Below, piece by piece: positions 8,471-17,739 of a stretch of DNA of 64,000 nt. Source of the DNA: Salinigranum rubrum (lineage in GTDB: Archaea; Halobacteriota; Halobacteria; Halobacteriales; Haloferacaceae); the NCBI RefSeq assembly GCF_002906575.1, contig NZ_CP026309.1, forward strand, positions 1,674,001-1,738,000. Reading direction: 5' to 3'. Under the pieces are notes generated by a model that had not been told where the DNA came from, did not search any database, and was given only the letters and a program-made list of their open reading frames with translations. The position numbers were made by a program, and so were the translations under genes. The stretch's first letter is position 1, and each line of letters opens with the position of its first letter.

Positions 8471-9751
8471 TCATCCTCCCTCGTCGGCGTCGAACTCCGT
8501 GAGCGACACCTGTCCGGCCCGTGGTCGCCGTCGGGACGACTCGTCGCGCGGTTCACCGTCTCCCTCTGACTCCGCGTCCGCTTCGTACCCGTCGAGTCTG
8601 ACCTGCTCGCCGGCCCCGAACGTGAGGTTCGAGACGCGCACGCCGACCTTTCGAACCTGCTCCCCCGCGAACTCGCCGAGGAGGTCGAGCGCGACCCGTT
8701 CGACGAGGTCCGGGTCGTCGACCGGCCCCGACAACGAGCGTTCGCGCGTGTTCACGTCGAACGGCGGACGGACCACCTTCACGCCGATAGTTCGGTAGGT
8801 CGCGCCCCGGTCGGTCGCCCGCGTGGCGACGTCGCCCGCGAGCGCGCGGACCTTCTCCCGGACGCGCTCGGGGTCGTCGGTGGCCTCGGTGAACGCCGAC
8901 TCCCGCGAGAGGCTCTTCGGGCGACCCGTCGGCTCGACGGCCCTGTCGTCGTCGCCGCGCGCGCGGCGGTGCAGCGTCACGCCGCGCTCGCCGAACCGCT
9001 CGCGGAGGACCGTCGGGTCCGCCTCGCCGAGGCCGCCGGCCGTCTCGACACCAATCTCGCGGAGCTCGCGCGCCGTAACCGGGCCGACGCCGTGGATTTC
9101 CTCGACGGGCAGTGGAGCGAGAAACGCCGTCACGCGCTCGGGCGGGACGGCGACGAGTCCGTCGGGCTTGTCGTGGTCGGAGGCGACCTTCGCCGTGGAC
9201 ATGTTCGGCGCGACACCGACGCTCGCCGGTACGCCCACTTCCCGGTCGATTCGCTGTTTGACGTACCGCGCGTATCCCTCGGCGAGCGTCCGGTCGGTCT
9301 CGCCGTCGCCCGTGTCGTCGACGCGCGCCCACGACGTCCGCTCCGTCACGTCCAGATACGCCTCGTCGATGCTCACCTCCCGGACGACGTCGGCGCAGTC
9401 GTGAAGCACCCCTTTCACCTCGTCGGCCACCTCCCGGTAGTACTCGAGGTCGACCGGCAGGTAGTGGCCCTCGCCGCCCTCCTCGACCCGGGGGAGCGCG
9501 CCGAGCGCCTGCGAGATGGGCTGGGCGCTGTCGACGCCGAACGCGCGTGCCTCGTAACTCGCCGTCGCCACCGCGCCGTGGCTCTCACCGGGTTCGAACC
9601 CCATCCCGACGACCACCGGTTCACCGGCGAGGTCTGGGTGTCGCCGGCGCTCGCAGGAGGCGTAGAAACAGTCCATGTCGACGTGGAGAACGACGCGGGC
9701 GTCGGCCTCTTCGACGGGGGGACCGGTGAACGGAGCCTCCGAGTCGGACAT
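8471..9751 (-). CDS. dinB: Y-family DNA polymerase IV
   Basis: Translesion polymerase of 426 residues. The catalytic carboxylates are D25 and D27 in LHVDMDCFYA and D129-E130 in VSIDEAYLD. Helix-hairpin-helix sequence EEIHGVGPVTARELREIG and the little-finger domain follow. The extreme C-terminus GQVSLTEF, after a disordered charged linker, is a good PCNA-interacting peptide (QxxLxxF), so the sliding clamp can recruit it. Followed on the same strand by the HerA-like ATPase. Confidence 0.95.
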   Translation of the reverse strand: MSDSEAPFTGPPVEEADARVVLHVDMDCFYASCERRRHPDLAGEPVVVGMGFEPGESHGAVATASYEARAFGVDSAQPISQALGALPRVEEGGEGHYLPVDLEYYREVADEVKGVLHDCADVVREVSIDEAYLDVTERTSWARVDDTGDGETDRTLAEGYARYVKQRIDREVGVPASVGVAPNMSTAKVASDHDKPDGLVAVPPERVTAFLAPLPVEEIHGVGPVTARELREIGVETAGGLGEADPTVLRERFGERGVTLHRRARGDDDRAVEPTGRPKSLSRESAFTEATDDPERVREKVRALAGDVATRATDRGATYRTIGVKVVRPPFDVNTRERSLSGPVDDPDLVERVALDLLGEFAGEQVRKVGVRVSNLTFGAGEQVRLDGYEADAESEGDGEPRDESSRRRPRAGQVSLTEFDADEGG

Positions 9752-9850
9752 CGAGAGAACGTAGCGACTCGAAGCTACTGAGCGTTCCCAAAGCGGAGTG
9801 AAAGTAGAGTCCGGACGGGTTCGAGCGCGGTCGGCGACTCTCGATTACAG

Positions 9851-10279
9851 TTACTTCAGCCGCTCCTGCAGGAACGAGGGATGTGCGGCGGTGACGCCGT
9901 CGATGGAGAGGATCTCCTCGGCGATGATGTCCCCGAGCGCGTTGCCGTCGGCGGCGCGGACCTCCGCCATCAGCATGTGGTCGCCCGACGAGGTGTACAG
10001 CGACTCGACCGCGTCGAGAGACTTCAGCGCCCGCGTCGCCTCGACGTAGCGTTCGGAGGCGACGTCGATCCCCACCATCGCGATCGACTGGCCCGAGAGC
10101 TTCTTCGGGTCGACGTCGGCGGAGTAGCCCACGATGACGCCGTCCTCTTCGAGCTTCTTGATGTACTTGCGCACCGTGGGCTTCGAGACCTCCGCCCGCT
10201 CGGCGATGTCGGCGTACGACGCTTGCGCGTCCTCTTCGAGCGCCCGAAGTATCCGCCCCTCCGTGGAAGTAACGTCCAT
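9851..10279 (-). CDS. Lrp/AsnC family transcription regulator
   Basis: A 142-residue feast/famine regulator. The N-terminal AsnC-type HTH (GRILRALEEDAQASYADIAE, then VSKPTVRKYIKKLEEDG) is followed by the RAM/ACT-like effector domain (VGIDVASERYVEATRAL). Longer in-frame starts upstream give a basic non-protein-like leader, whereas the ATG at 10279 begins MDVTSTEGRILRAL and has a TATA-like element about 25-30 bases upstream. It sits between porB and dinB. The TATA region carries an inverted repeat that could be an autoregulatory operator. The effector is unknown. Confidence 0.9.
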   Translation of the reverse strand: MDVTSTEGRILRALEEDAQASYADIAERAEVSKPTVRKYIKKLEEDGVIVGYSADVDPKKLSGQSIAMVGIDVASERYVEATRALKSLDAVESLYTSSGDHMLMAEVRAADGNALGDIIAEEILSIDGVTAAHPSFLQERLK

Positions 10280-10288
10280 ACCGTGGAT

Positions 10289-10310
10289 TTTTTCTCCGTT
10301 GGAAAAATAT
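10289..10310 (-). promoter_or_regulatory. Promoter and candidate operator of the Lrp gene
   Basis: On the minus strand a TATA-like ATATTTTT (10303-10310) lies 24-31 bases before the Lrp start. It overlaps an exact inverted repeat with 6-base arms TTTTTC and GAAAAA and a 7-base spacer (10289-10307). A repressor bound here would cover the promoter. Confidence 0.45.
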
Positions 10311-10434
10311 GTTGCGAATCGGTAAACGACTCTCGATCCGTCACAACACCCGTCGGTCGGCGGGTGATTCACGGGTAACAGACCGCTGCGCGAGGGGACG
10401 AAATCCGAAGACTGCGGGGGACCGCGACGTGACC

Positions 10435-11373
10435 TCAGCGATGCTTGTCGAGGAACATGTCGTAGGAGCGCTCCCACTCGTAGTCGTCGTCGAAGTAGCG
10501 CTCCGCGAGGGGTTCCTCGGGCATCTCGCCGATCGTACGCTTCTCCTGGCCGTAGGAGGGGCGCTCGGAGTCGACGTAGTATCGGCCGGTGAGGACCGTC
10601 CCCTCGTGGAGGGCGTCCTCGGTCTCGGCCATCATCTCCGACGCCTCACGCCGGTCGGTGTTGTCGAAGTCGTAGTCGTCGGAGTCCTGGATGTCGATGT
10701 ACGGGACGTACTGCCGGGCGTCCTTGTTCCAGGTCGGACACTGGGTGAGGAAGTCGATGTGCGAGAAGCCGTCGTGTTCGATGGCCTCGACGATGATCTC
10801 CTTCGCCTGGTTCGGGTTCACCGCGGCGGTCCGGGCGATGTACGACGCACCCGACGTGAGCGACAGCGAGAGCGGCCGAAGCGGCTCCTTCGCGGAACCG
10901 TGCGGTTGGGTCTTCGACTTGTGGCCCTTCGGCGAGGTGGGCGAGGTCTGCCCCTTCGTCAGCCCGAAGATCTCGTTGTTGAACACGATGTACGTCATGT
11001 CGTGGTTCTCCCGGGCCGAGTGCATGAAGTGGTTCCCGCCGATGCCGTAGCCGTCGCCGTCGCCACCCGCGGCGACGACGGTCAGGCCGGGGTTGGCGAG
11101 TTTGGCGGCGCGGGCGATGGGCAGCGAGCGGCCGTGGATGGTGTGGAAGCCGTAGCTCTCGAAGTAGCTGTTGAGCTTCCCCGAGCAGCCGATGCCCGTA
11201 CAGAGGAGCATCTCGTCGGGGCTCAGCCCCAGTTCCGCGGCCGCACCCTTCAGCGCCTTCAGGACGCCGAAGTCGCCGCAACCGGGACACCACGTGGGCT
11301 GGGGTTCGAGTCCGGGCGTGAACTCGTTCTGGTCTTTGTCCGTCTCCTCACCGATTGCGCTGAATGCACTCAT
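10435..11373 (-). CDS. porB: 2-oxoacid:ferredoxin oxidoreductase, beta subunit
   Basis: Thiamine-diphosphate-binding subunit, 312 residues, of the two-subunit haloarchaeal enzyme that oxidises a 2-oxoacid plus CoA to acyl-CoA and CO2, reducing ferredoxin. Seen: PTWCPGCGDFGVLKAL near residue 26, CTGIGCSGKLNSY near 58, and the ThDP/Mg motif GGDGDGYGIGGNH near 103. Starts 2 bases after the stop of the alpha subunit gene. The lengths of this pair (312 and 630) match what I remember for pyruvate-specific PorAB better than oxoglutarate-specific KorAB; substrate choice is therefore inferred. Confidence 0.85.
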   Translation of the reverse strand: MSAFSAIGEETDKDQNEFTPGLEPQPTWCPGCGDFGVLKALKGAAAELGLSPDEMLLCTGIGCSGKLNSYFESYGFHTIHGRSLPIARAAKLANPGLTVVAAGGDGDGYGIGGNHFMHSARENHDMTYIVFNNEIFGLTKGQTSPTSPKGHKSKTQPHGSAKEPLRPLSLSLTSGASYIARTAAVNPNQAKEIIVEAIEHDGFSHIDFLTQCPTWNKDARQYVPYIDIQDSDDYDFDNTDRREASEMMAETEDALHEGTVLTGRYYVDSERPSYGQEKRTIGEMPEEPLAERYFDDDYEWERSYDMFLDKHR

Positions 11374-11375
11374 GT

Positions 11376-13268
11376 TTAATCACCTGCGGCGGGGACGAAC
11401 TTCGTCTCGGTCCCCGGAAGTGTGTCGTTCTCGACGATACTGGTCACGAACCCCTCGACGATCTCGGCGGGTTCGAACGGGTTGCCGTTGTACTTGAGGA
11501 GCGACGAGAGCTTCTCGCCGTACCGGCCCAGTTCCTTCTGTGTGAGGCCGCGGAACTGCGCGGAGGCGTTCATCTCGACGACGAGCACCTCGTCGACGCT
11601 CTCGATGAACGCCTGGACCTCCTCGGTCGGGTAGGGCATCATGTCCGACACCGAGAGGGCCTTCACCGCGTAGCCGTCGTCGTTGAGGCGGTCGACCGCC
11701 TCGAAGACGGTTCCCTGGTTCGAGCCCCAGGTGAGGATGCCGTACTCGGCGTCGCTGACACCGTGGGGCGTCTGGTGACTCGTGCCCATCCCGTCGAGGT
11801 CCGCCCGGATGTTCTCGACGCGCTCCATCCGGCGGTCCATCTGGAAGACCCGGTTCTCGGGGTCCTCGCTGATGTGGCCGGCGGGCATGTGCTCGTTCCC
11901 CGTCGCGAGGAAGCGACCGCCCTTCTGGCCGGGGACGGAGCGCGGGCTGACGCCCTTCTCGCCGTCGTACCGGAAGCGGTTGAACTTGCCCGACGCGTCG
12001 TGAGGCGCGTCCGCGATCTCCGCCTCGGTGAGCGTCGACCCGAGGTCCGCGTTGGGCTCCTCGTCGAAGTGACTCGCGGGCACGTTCACCAGTTCGCCGC
12101 CGAGCTTCTGGTCGTAGATGACGATGGCGGGGATCTGGTACTCGTAGGCGAGTTCGAACGCTTTTCGCGTTTGGGTGTACGCCTCCGACACCGTCGACGG
12201 CGCGAACACCACGCGGTTGGAGTCGCCCTGCGACGTGTAGAGGACGTGTTCGAGGTCGCCCTGCTCGGGTTTCGTCGGCATCCCCGTCGAGGGACCGGCG
12301 CGCATCGCCTCGACGAAGACGACCGGCGTCTCCGTCATCTCGGCGAGGCCGAGCGGTTCGGACATCAGGGCGAACCCGCCGCCCGAGGAACCGGACATGG
12401 CCTTGACGCCCGCGTGGGAGGCACCGAGCGCGAGCGCGGCCGCGGCGATTTCGTCTTCGACCTGCTCGGAGATGCCGCCGAGTTCGGGCAGGTTCTGCGA
12501 CATGATGGTGAACACCTCGGTCCACGGCGTCATCGGGTAGCCCGCGATGAAGCGGCAGCCCTCGTCGATGGCGCCGTAGGCGATGGCGTCCGACCCCGAG
12601 AGCAGCACCTGCTCCTCGTCGTGCTCGCCCTCCGGAACCTGGACGTCGTGGGTGTGCTCGACGTCCATCGCCATCTCGTAGGCCTCGTCGAGGATCTCGA
12701 GGTTCGGTTCGAGGATCTTCTCCGGCATCGCCTCCTCCATCAGCTCTTTGATCCACGAGCGTTCGATACCGGCCAACGCACACGTCACGCCGACGCCGGC
12801 GGTGTTGCGCATGACCTCACGACCGTGCTCGCGTGCGAGCGAGCGCAGGTCGAACTCGTAGACGTGCCAGTCGTTCTCCTCGACCCGCTCGTCGAAGTCC
12901 TCGACGACCTCGGTGTCGACGAGGCCGGAGTCGATGACCATGACCCCTCCCTCGCGGAGTTCGTCGAGGTTCTCGTACAGCGGCTTCTGCTCCTCGTCGC
13001 CGTAGTACGCGTTCTCCGACGGGTTGCGGGCGAACGAGTCCCCCAACGTCAGGAGGAAGTTGTAGCCGTCGCCGCGCGACTCGACCTCGTCGGCCGAGGC
13101 GCGTATCTCCGTGTACGTGTGACCGCCACGGATGCGCGACGGGTAGTGGCGGTGTGTGAATACGTGCAGCCCCGAGCGCATCAGCGCCTTCGCGAAGTTC
13201 TGGCTCGTCGAGGCGATTCCGTCTCCGGACCCCCCTGCGATTCGCCAGATGAGTTCGTCGTCAGTCAT
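11376..13268 (-). CDS. porA: 2-oxoacid:ferredoxin oxidoreductase, alpha subunit
   Basis: A 630-residue fusion of the gamma and alpha domains. The N-terminal gamma part starts with IWRIAGGSGDGIASTSQNFA. The alpha part contains AIDEGCRFIAGYPMTPWTEV near residue 225 and the SGSSGGGFALMSEPLGLAEM region near 288. With PorB it forms the CoA-dependent pyruvate oxidation step that feeds ferredoxin and the TCA cycle in haloarchaea, which lack pyruvate dehydrogenase flux. First gene of the porAB operon, with a promoter about 50 bases upstream. The pyruvate assignment rests on size and is not proven. Confidence 0.88.
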   Translation of the reverse strand: MTDDELIWRIAGGSGDGIASTSQNFAKALMRSGLHVFTHRHYPSRIRGGHTYTEIRASADEVESRGDGYNFLLTLGDSFARNPSENAYYGDEEQKPLYENLDELREGGVMVIDSGLVDTEVVEDFDERVEENDWHVYEFDLRSLAREHGREVMRNTAGVGVTCALAGIERSWIKELMEEAMPEKILEPNLEILDEAYEMAMDVEHTHDVQVPEGEHDEEQVLLSGSDAIAYGAIDEGCRFIAGYPMTPWTEVFTIMSQNLPELGGISEQVEDEIAAAALALGASHAGVKAMSGSSGGGFALMSEPLGLAEMTETPVVFVEAMRAGPSTGMPTKPEQGDLEHVLYTSQGDSNRVVFAPSTVSEAYTQTRKAFELAYEYQIPAIVIYDQKLGGELVNVPASHFDEEPNADLGSTLTEAEIADAPHDASGKFNRFRYDGEKGVSPRSVPGQKGGRFLATGNEHMPAGHISEDPENRVFQMDRRMERVENIRADLDGMGTSHQTPHGVSDAEYGILTWGSNQGTVFEAVDRLNDDGYAVKALSVSDMMPYPTEEVQAFIESVDEVLVVEMNASAQFRGLTQKELGRYGEKLSSLLKYNGNPFEPAEIVEGFVTSIVENDTLPGTETKFVPAAGD

Positions 13269-13572
13269 ATTGTGGTCACGGCCCCGTGGGCCCTATCGAC
13301 AAACTTGGCGAGGTACTGATTAAAGACTTTGCTATGGATTGACAAGGAAAGATGATGATAGACCTAATATTGTATGATGGAATCCGTGAGAAGTGCTGAA
13401 CATCGACGCTCGAAGCTCTTGTTTTCGAAGCCAGAGGGCGGTTCGGAGCGGCGGCCGGAGACGAGTGTCGAGTATCGGGGAGGTTCGCCCCTACCCGTCG
13501 CTCACAACCGAGGTGAAAGCGGTGGTCGTCCCGGCCGCTCGGCGGGGGCGACGGTGCGGGCCGGCCGTCGAG
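13269..13572. other. Intergenic region with porA promoter
   Basis: About 300 bases. On the minus strand a TATA-like element near 13319-13325 (read TCTTTAAT) lies about 50 bases before the porA start. A further AT-rich stretch extends to about 13385. No credible gene. Confidence 0.45.
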
Positions 13573-14724
13573 TTACTCGTTGTCGGGCGACGACGGGTGA
13601 TACTCCGTGTCGTACTCGCCGGCCGTTCCATCCAGGCGGTCGGGGTTGATTCTTCCACCTAGAAGCATGAAGTCGAGGATGGTGAGCGACAGCATCGCCT
13701 CGACCACAGGCACGGCCCGCGGCGGCAGAACCGGGTCGTGCCGGCCGACGACCTGAATCTCCTTCTCCTCGCCGGTCTCCCAGTCGACCGTCTTCTGTTG
13801 CTTGGGGATGGAGGTCGGCGCGTGCCACGTCGCCTCGCCGTAGATGGGCTGACCCGTCGTGATGCCGCCCTGGAGGCCGCCGTGTTTGTTTCCTTCCGGA
13901 ATCGGGTCACCTTCCGCATCGAACTCCCAGTCCTCGTTTCTGTCCTTTCCCGTCCACTCGCGGGCCTCCTTCCCCAGACCGTACTCGACGCTCGTCGTCG
14001 CGGGGATGGAGAACATCGCCTGCCCCAGTCGCGCGGGGAACGAGTCGAACCGCGGCGCTCCCAGTCCTCTCGGAACGCCGCGCGCCTCGAAGTAGATTGA
14101 GCCGCCGATGGAGTCGCCCTCCTGTTGGTACTGGTCGATGCGCTCGCGCATCTTCTCCGCCGTGGGGGGATGCGCACACCGCACCTCGTTCTCTTCTGTG
14201 TGTTCGAGCATCTCCTCGAAGGAGACGGGAGGCGCTTCGATGTCGCCGATCTGGTTGACGTGCGCCTTCACCTGGATGCCGTGCTGGTCGAGAATCTTCC
14301 CCGCGATGGCACCCGCGGCGACCCAGTTGACCGTCTCCCTGGCCGAGGAGCGGCCGCCGCCGCCCCAGTTTCTGGTTCCGAATTTCGCGGAGTACGTGAA
14401 GTCGCCGTGGCTCGGCCGCGGTGCCGTCACGTAGGGTTCGTACTTGCCCGAGCGGGCGTCCTTGTTCTGGATGACCATCCCGATAGGGGTCCCGGTCGTG
14501 TAACCGTCCTGGAGTCCGGAGTTGATGACGACCTCGTCGGGTTCGCCGCGCGAGGTGGTGATCATCGACTGCCCCGGCTTTCGTCTGTCCAGTTCGCGCT
14601 GGATGTCCTCCTCGGAGAGTTCCAGCCCCGCCGGGCAGCCCGAGACGGTGACGCCCATCGCCTCCCCGTGGGACTCGCCGTAGGTCGTCACCTGAAAGAG
14701 ACGACCGAATCGGTTCCCGTTCAT
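13573..14724 (-). CDS. aroC: Chorismate synthase
   Basis: Last enzyme of the shikimate pathway: EPSP to chorismate with reduced FMN. Family signatures are clear over 383 residues: GESHGEAMGVTVSGCPAG near 16-33, the RRKPGQS phosphate-site loop near 47-53, and GGGRSSARETV near 117-127. The C-terminus is acidic, as usual in haloarchaea. It converges with no neighbour and is followed by 300 bases before porA. aroA lies 1.1 kb upstream on the same strand, with an unrelated opposite-strand gene between them. Confidence 0.95.
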   Translation of the reverse strand: MNGNRFGRLFQVTTYGESHGEAMGVTVSGCPAGLELSEEDIQRELDRRKPGQSMITTSRGEPDEVVINSGLQDGYTTGTPIGMVIQNKDARSGKYEPYVTAPRPSHGDFTYSAKFGTRNWGGGGRSSARETVNWVAAGAIAGKILDQHGIQVKAHVNQIGDIEAPPVSFEEMLEHTEENEVRCAHPPTAEKMRERIDQYQQEGDSIGGSIYFEARGVPRGLGAPRFDSFPARLGQAMFSIPATTSVEYGLGKEAREWTGKDRNEDWEFDAEGDPIPEGNKHGGLQGGITTGQPIYGEATWHAPTSIPKQQKTVDWETGEEKEIQVVGRHDPVLPPRAVPVVEAMLSLTILDFMLLGGRINPDRLDGTAGEYDTEYHPSSPDNE

Positions 14725-14829
14725 TACCTGGGTGTGGGAAGGGTGGGCATTTCAACGGTGCGGAACGTGTCCGCCGTGCCAGTCGAGGGGGACCGGAACG
14801 CCCTTGCGACGAGGCGCTGACGTCGGGAC

Positions 14830-15312
14830 GTGGTCTCCGACCAGCCCTCCCTCCCGACGAGACTGAGAGCCACGTTCTGGGAACGCCACGCCAACCCCTG
14901 GAGCGCCGGCACGCGCTTCCTGACGATGCCCGCGCTCCTGTACGCGATATACACCCGCGACCGGCGACTCCTCCTCGCCACACTGGGTTTCGCCGTCGTC
15001 AACCCCGTCGTCTTCCCGAAGCCCGAGACGACGGACTCGTGGCTCTCCCGTATCGTCCTCGCCGAGCGCGAGTGGCTCGGGGAGGGGAAGGGAACGATGG
15101 GCCTCGGCTACCCGAACGTCCTCAATCTCCTCAACGGGCCGGCAACGCTCCTGGCGCTGTGGACCGCCTGGAAGCAGAAGACGGTCGCAACCGTCCTCTC
15201 CTGTGTCGTCGCGATGGGCCTCAAGGTGTGGTGGGTCGACGCCATCGCTCGCCGGACCGAGGCCGGGCGCACGGGACGGTGGCCGGAGACGCTGGAACGG
15301 GAGTCACATTGA
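14830..15312 (+). CDS. DUF6653-type membrane protein
   Basis: A 160-residue protein with two or three hydrophobic segments (about 35-60, 100-120 and 124-137) and the conserved-looking start FWERHANPWSAGTRFLTMP. From memory this matches haloarchaeal DUF6653 proteins; the function is unknown. GTG start. It lies on the plus strand between the two minus-strand genes aroC and aroA, and shares no obvious promoter with them. Confidence 0.7.
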   Translation: MVSDQPSLPTRLRATFWERHANPWSAGTRFLTMPALLYAIYTRDRRLLLATLGFAVVNPVVFPKPETTDSWLSRIVLAEREWLGEGKGTMGLGYPNVLNLLNGPATLLALWTAWKQKTVATVLSCVVAMGLKVWWVDAIARRTEAGRTGRWPETLERESH

Positions 15313-15857
15313 ACTGCGTCCCGTTCGGCGTGAACGGGCTCTCGAACGCAGGAGCGCGCAGAACGGGTGTTACGTGAGAGAGGTACAGAGCGGGGTCGTA
15401 CGGGGCACGGGCGCGGTGTACGCCTCAACCATCCCCGCCCGGTGACTCGCGCACGGAGGCGCGAGCGGTCCACCGAAGCGACTGCGTCGCTTCGAGTCGT
15501 TCGTTCGGTTCCCTCACGACGACTTCGTGCGTTCGTTCGCTCCGCTCGCTCACTCTCGCGCGCCGACCGCAACCGCACTGGCCGGGGCGGTGGCGCGTGA
15601 CGGCGGTCCACCGCGTCCGTGTGTCGTGCGGTCTCCGGTCGTCTCACATCCCGATGACGCCGCCGGTCCTATCTCGCATCCCGATGACGCCGTTACTCCC
15701 GCATCCCGACGACGATGCCGATATCGCAGTCGAGGAGGTCGCGTCGAGCGGTCTCCGTACGCTCACGTCCCACTCACGGAACTACCCCAACTCGGGCACG
15801 TCGGCGCGATACCGCCGAACTCGCCGGTGTGCGTGTAGGTCATCCGCCCGCGGAAGA
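15313..15857. repeat. Non-coding region with dispersed intergenic repeat (copy A)
   Basis: About 540 bases without a credible gene. Two blocks recur elsewhere: 15474-15530 (CGCTTCGAGTCGTTCGTTCG and flanks) resembles 59368-59428, and 15579-15632 (GGTCCACCGCGTCCGTGTGT and flanks) resembles 59591-59640 and 63957-64000. At 15649-15715 the phrase CATCCCGATGACGCC appears twice, with a diverged third copy. This looks like a degenerate non-autonomous or intergenic mosaic repeat. It shows no transposase or clear terminal inverted repeats. Confidence 0.6.
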
Positions 15858-17144
15858 CTACGACCGTTCGACCGTCGCGCCCAGTCCATCGAGGACGTCG
15901 AAGAACCCGGGGAAGGAGACGTCGACGTGCTCTCCGCCTTTTATCGTCGTCCGTCCCTCCGCGACGAGGCCGGCGACGGCCAGCGACATCACGATGCGGT
16001 GGTCGTGTCTCCCGTCCACGTCGGCACCGACGAGGTCCGTCTCCGACCCGTGGATAGTGAGGGTGTCGTGCTCCTCTGTGACCGAGGCACCCATCTTGCC
16101 GAGTTCCTCGGCCATCGCGCTCACCCGGTCGGTCTCCTTGTAGCGGACGTGCTCGCAGTTGACGATGCGTGTGTCCCCGTCGGCGATAGCGCCGAGCGTG
16201 GCGACGGTGGGCAGGAGGTCCGGCGTGTCGCCGACGTCCACCTCGACGCCCGAGAGCGCGGTTCGAGAGACGTCGATGGTTCCCTCCGCCTGATTCCACT
16301 CGACGTCCGCGCCCATCCGTTCGAGGATGGAGACGATGGCCGAGTCGCCCTGTGCGCTCGGGCGCGCACCGTGGACGGTGACGCCCTCGTCGCCCGCGAC
16401 GGCGCCCGCGGCGAGGAGGTACGACATCGACGAGAAGTCGCCCGGGACGTGGTACGTCCCGCCCTCGGCCCGGTAGGACTGCCCGCCCGGGACGGCGAAG
16501 CCCGCGTCGGTCCGCTCGACTTCGACCCCGAAGTCCGCGAGCACCTCGACGGTGATGTCGACGTACGGCGCGGACTTGAGTTCGGTTTCGAGGTCGATGT
16601 CGATTCCCGACTCGGTGACGGCGCCGGCCATCAACAGGGCGGTGATGAACTGCGAGGAGACGTCGCCGGGGATGGAGACCTCGCCCCCCTGGACGTTCCC
16701 GCCGACGACGAGCGGCGCCTGCCCGTTGCCGCGCGTGCTCTCCGCTCGGCCGTCCAACTGGGCGATAGCGTCGAGGAGCGGACCGTGTGGTCGCGAGCGG
16801 AGGGAGTCGTCACCCGTCAGTACGGTGAGACCCGCTCCCAGGGACGCACACCCCGTGACCAGGCGCATCGTCGTCCCCGAGTTGGCGCAGTCGATGACGT
16901 CGTTCGGTATCTCGGGCCGGCCGTCGAACCCCCGTACCTCGATGGTCGAACCCGCGCGGTCGACCGCCCCGCCGAAGGCCTCGACGGACCGCATCGTCGC
17001 GCGCGTGTCCGCGCTGACGAGCGCGTCGGCGACGGTGGCCGCCTCGCTGTAGCCCGCCGCGAGGATGGCCCGGTGCGTGTAGCTCTTCGACGGTGGGGCG
17101 CGCGCGTCGCCCGCGACGGCCGAGGGCGCGATAGAGACGTCCAT
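15858..17144 (-). CDS. aroA: 3-phosphoshikimate 1-carboxyvinyltransferase (EPSP synthase)
   Basis: Transfers enolpyruvyl from PEP to shikimate 3-phosphate. Over 428 residues the family motifs are present: [17 protein letters not shown] near 17-33, [17 protein letters not shown] near 84-100, the sulfate-loop equivalent [14 protein letters not shown] near 108-121, and the C-terminal [18 protein letters not shown]. An ordinary full-length gene. The product is used by the aroC product encoded nearby. Confidence 0.95.
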   Translation of the reverse strand: MDVSIAPSAVAGDARAPPSKSYTHRAILAAGYSEAATVADALVSADTRATMRSVEAFGGAVDRAGSTIEVRGFDGRPEIPNDVIDCANSGTTMRLVTGCASLGAGLTVLTGDDSLRSRPHGPLLDAIAQLDGRAESTRGNGQAPLVVGGNVQGGEVSIPGDVSSQFITALLMAGAVTESGIDIDLETELKSAPYVDITVEVLADFGVEVERTDAGFAVPGGQSYRAEGGTYHVPGDFSSMSYLLAAGAVAGDEGVTVHGARPSAQGDSAIVSILERMGADVEWNQAEGTIDVSRTALSGVEVDVGDTPDLLPTVATLGAIADGDTRIVNCEHVRYKETDRVSAMAEELGKMGASVTEEHDTLTIHGSETDLVGADVDGRHDHRIVMSLAVAGLVAEGRTTIKGGEHVDVSFPGFFDVLDGLGATVERS

Positions 17145-17242
17145 ACGCGGGCGTCGAGGAGCGACGACGAAAGGCTACCGGAGTCGGCGAGTCGCGAGGT
17201 GCTGGGCGGCCGTTCGGGGACCGACCGCAGGTGGCCCCAACG

Positions 17243-17250
17243 CTTTATCA
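17243..17250 (+). promoter_or_regulatory. TATA box for the CBS-domain gene
   Basis: CTTTATCA lies 22-29 bases before the ATG at 17272, which suggests a leaderless mRNA. Confidence 0.5.
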
Positions 17251-17271
17251 CCTGTCCGCGTACTTCGGGGT

Positions 17272-17697
17272 ATGGGTATCGGTGACATCGCACGTCGCGA
17301 CGTCGTCACGGTCGACCTGGAGGCGACGCTCACCGACGTCGCGCACGTCATGCGGAGCGAACGGGTGGGGAGCGTGGTCGTCGTCGACGGCAAGGGGACC
17401 GTCGCCGGTCTGCTCACCGACCGTGACCTCGTCGTCTCGGGGCTCGCGGAGGGTCGCCGCCCCGACGAGTGTCTCGCCAACGACATCCTCTCGACGAACG
17501 TCTTCTCCGTGGCACCCGACACCGACGTCGTCGACGTCGTCCGGCGAATGCGCGAACAGGGCGTCCGACGCGTGCCAGTCATGCGCGACGGCGACCTCGT
17601 CGGCATCGTGACGCTCGACGACCTGCTCGTCCACCTCGTCGAGGAACTCGACTGTCTCGTGTCGGTGGTGCGCGGGGAGTTCCCCGACCGGGCGTGA
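17272..17697 (+). CDS. Tandem CBS-domain protein
   Basis: A 141-residue protein made almost entirely of one CBS pair (Bateman module): VTVDLEATLTDVAHVMRSE then VFSVAPDTDVVDVVRRMREQ. Such modules bind adenine nucleotides or SAM and sense energy state, usually acting on a partner. No catalytic domain is fused. It precedes the M24 peptidase gene by 42 bases and may be co-transcribed, although a functional link is not evident. A similar stand-alone CBS protein lies at 32756-33181. Confidence 0.9.
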   Translation: MGIGDIARRDVVTVDLEATLTDVAHVMRSERVGSVVVVDGKGTVAGLLTDRDLVVSGLAEGRRPDECLANDILSTNVFSVAPDTDVVDVVRRMREQGVRRVPVMRDGDLVGIVTLDDLLVHLVEELDCLVSVVRGEFPDRA

Positions 17698-17739
17698 GCG
17701 GGGGACAACCGTTTTGCCCTCGCTCGCCAACCGGGAGCC

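Noticed and set aside
8398-8556. A 53-residue N-terminal extension of the HerA-like ATPase
   Set aside because: It is basic and disordered and overlaps the end of dinB. The ATG at 8397 begins a sequence typical of the family.
15649-15715. Possible CRISPR-like array from repeated CATCCCGATGACGCC
   Set aside because: Only two exact copies plus one diverged, with uneven short spacing and no cas genes; it belongs to the intergenic repeat region.
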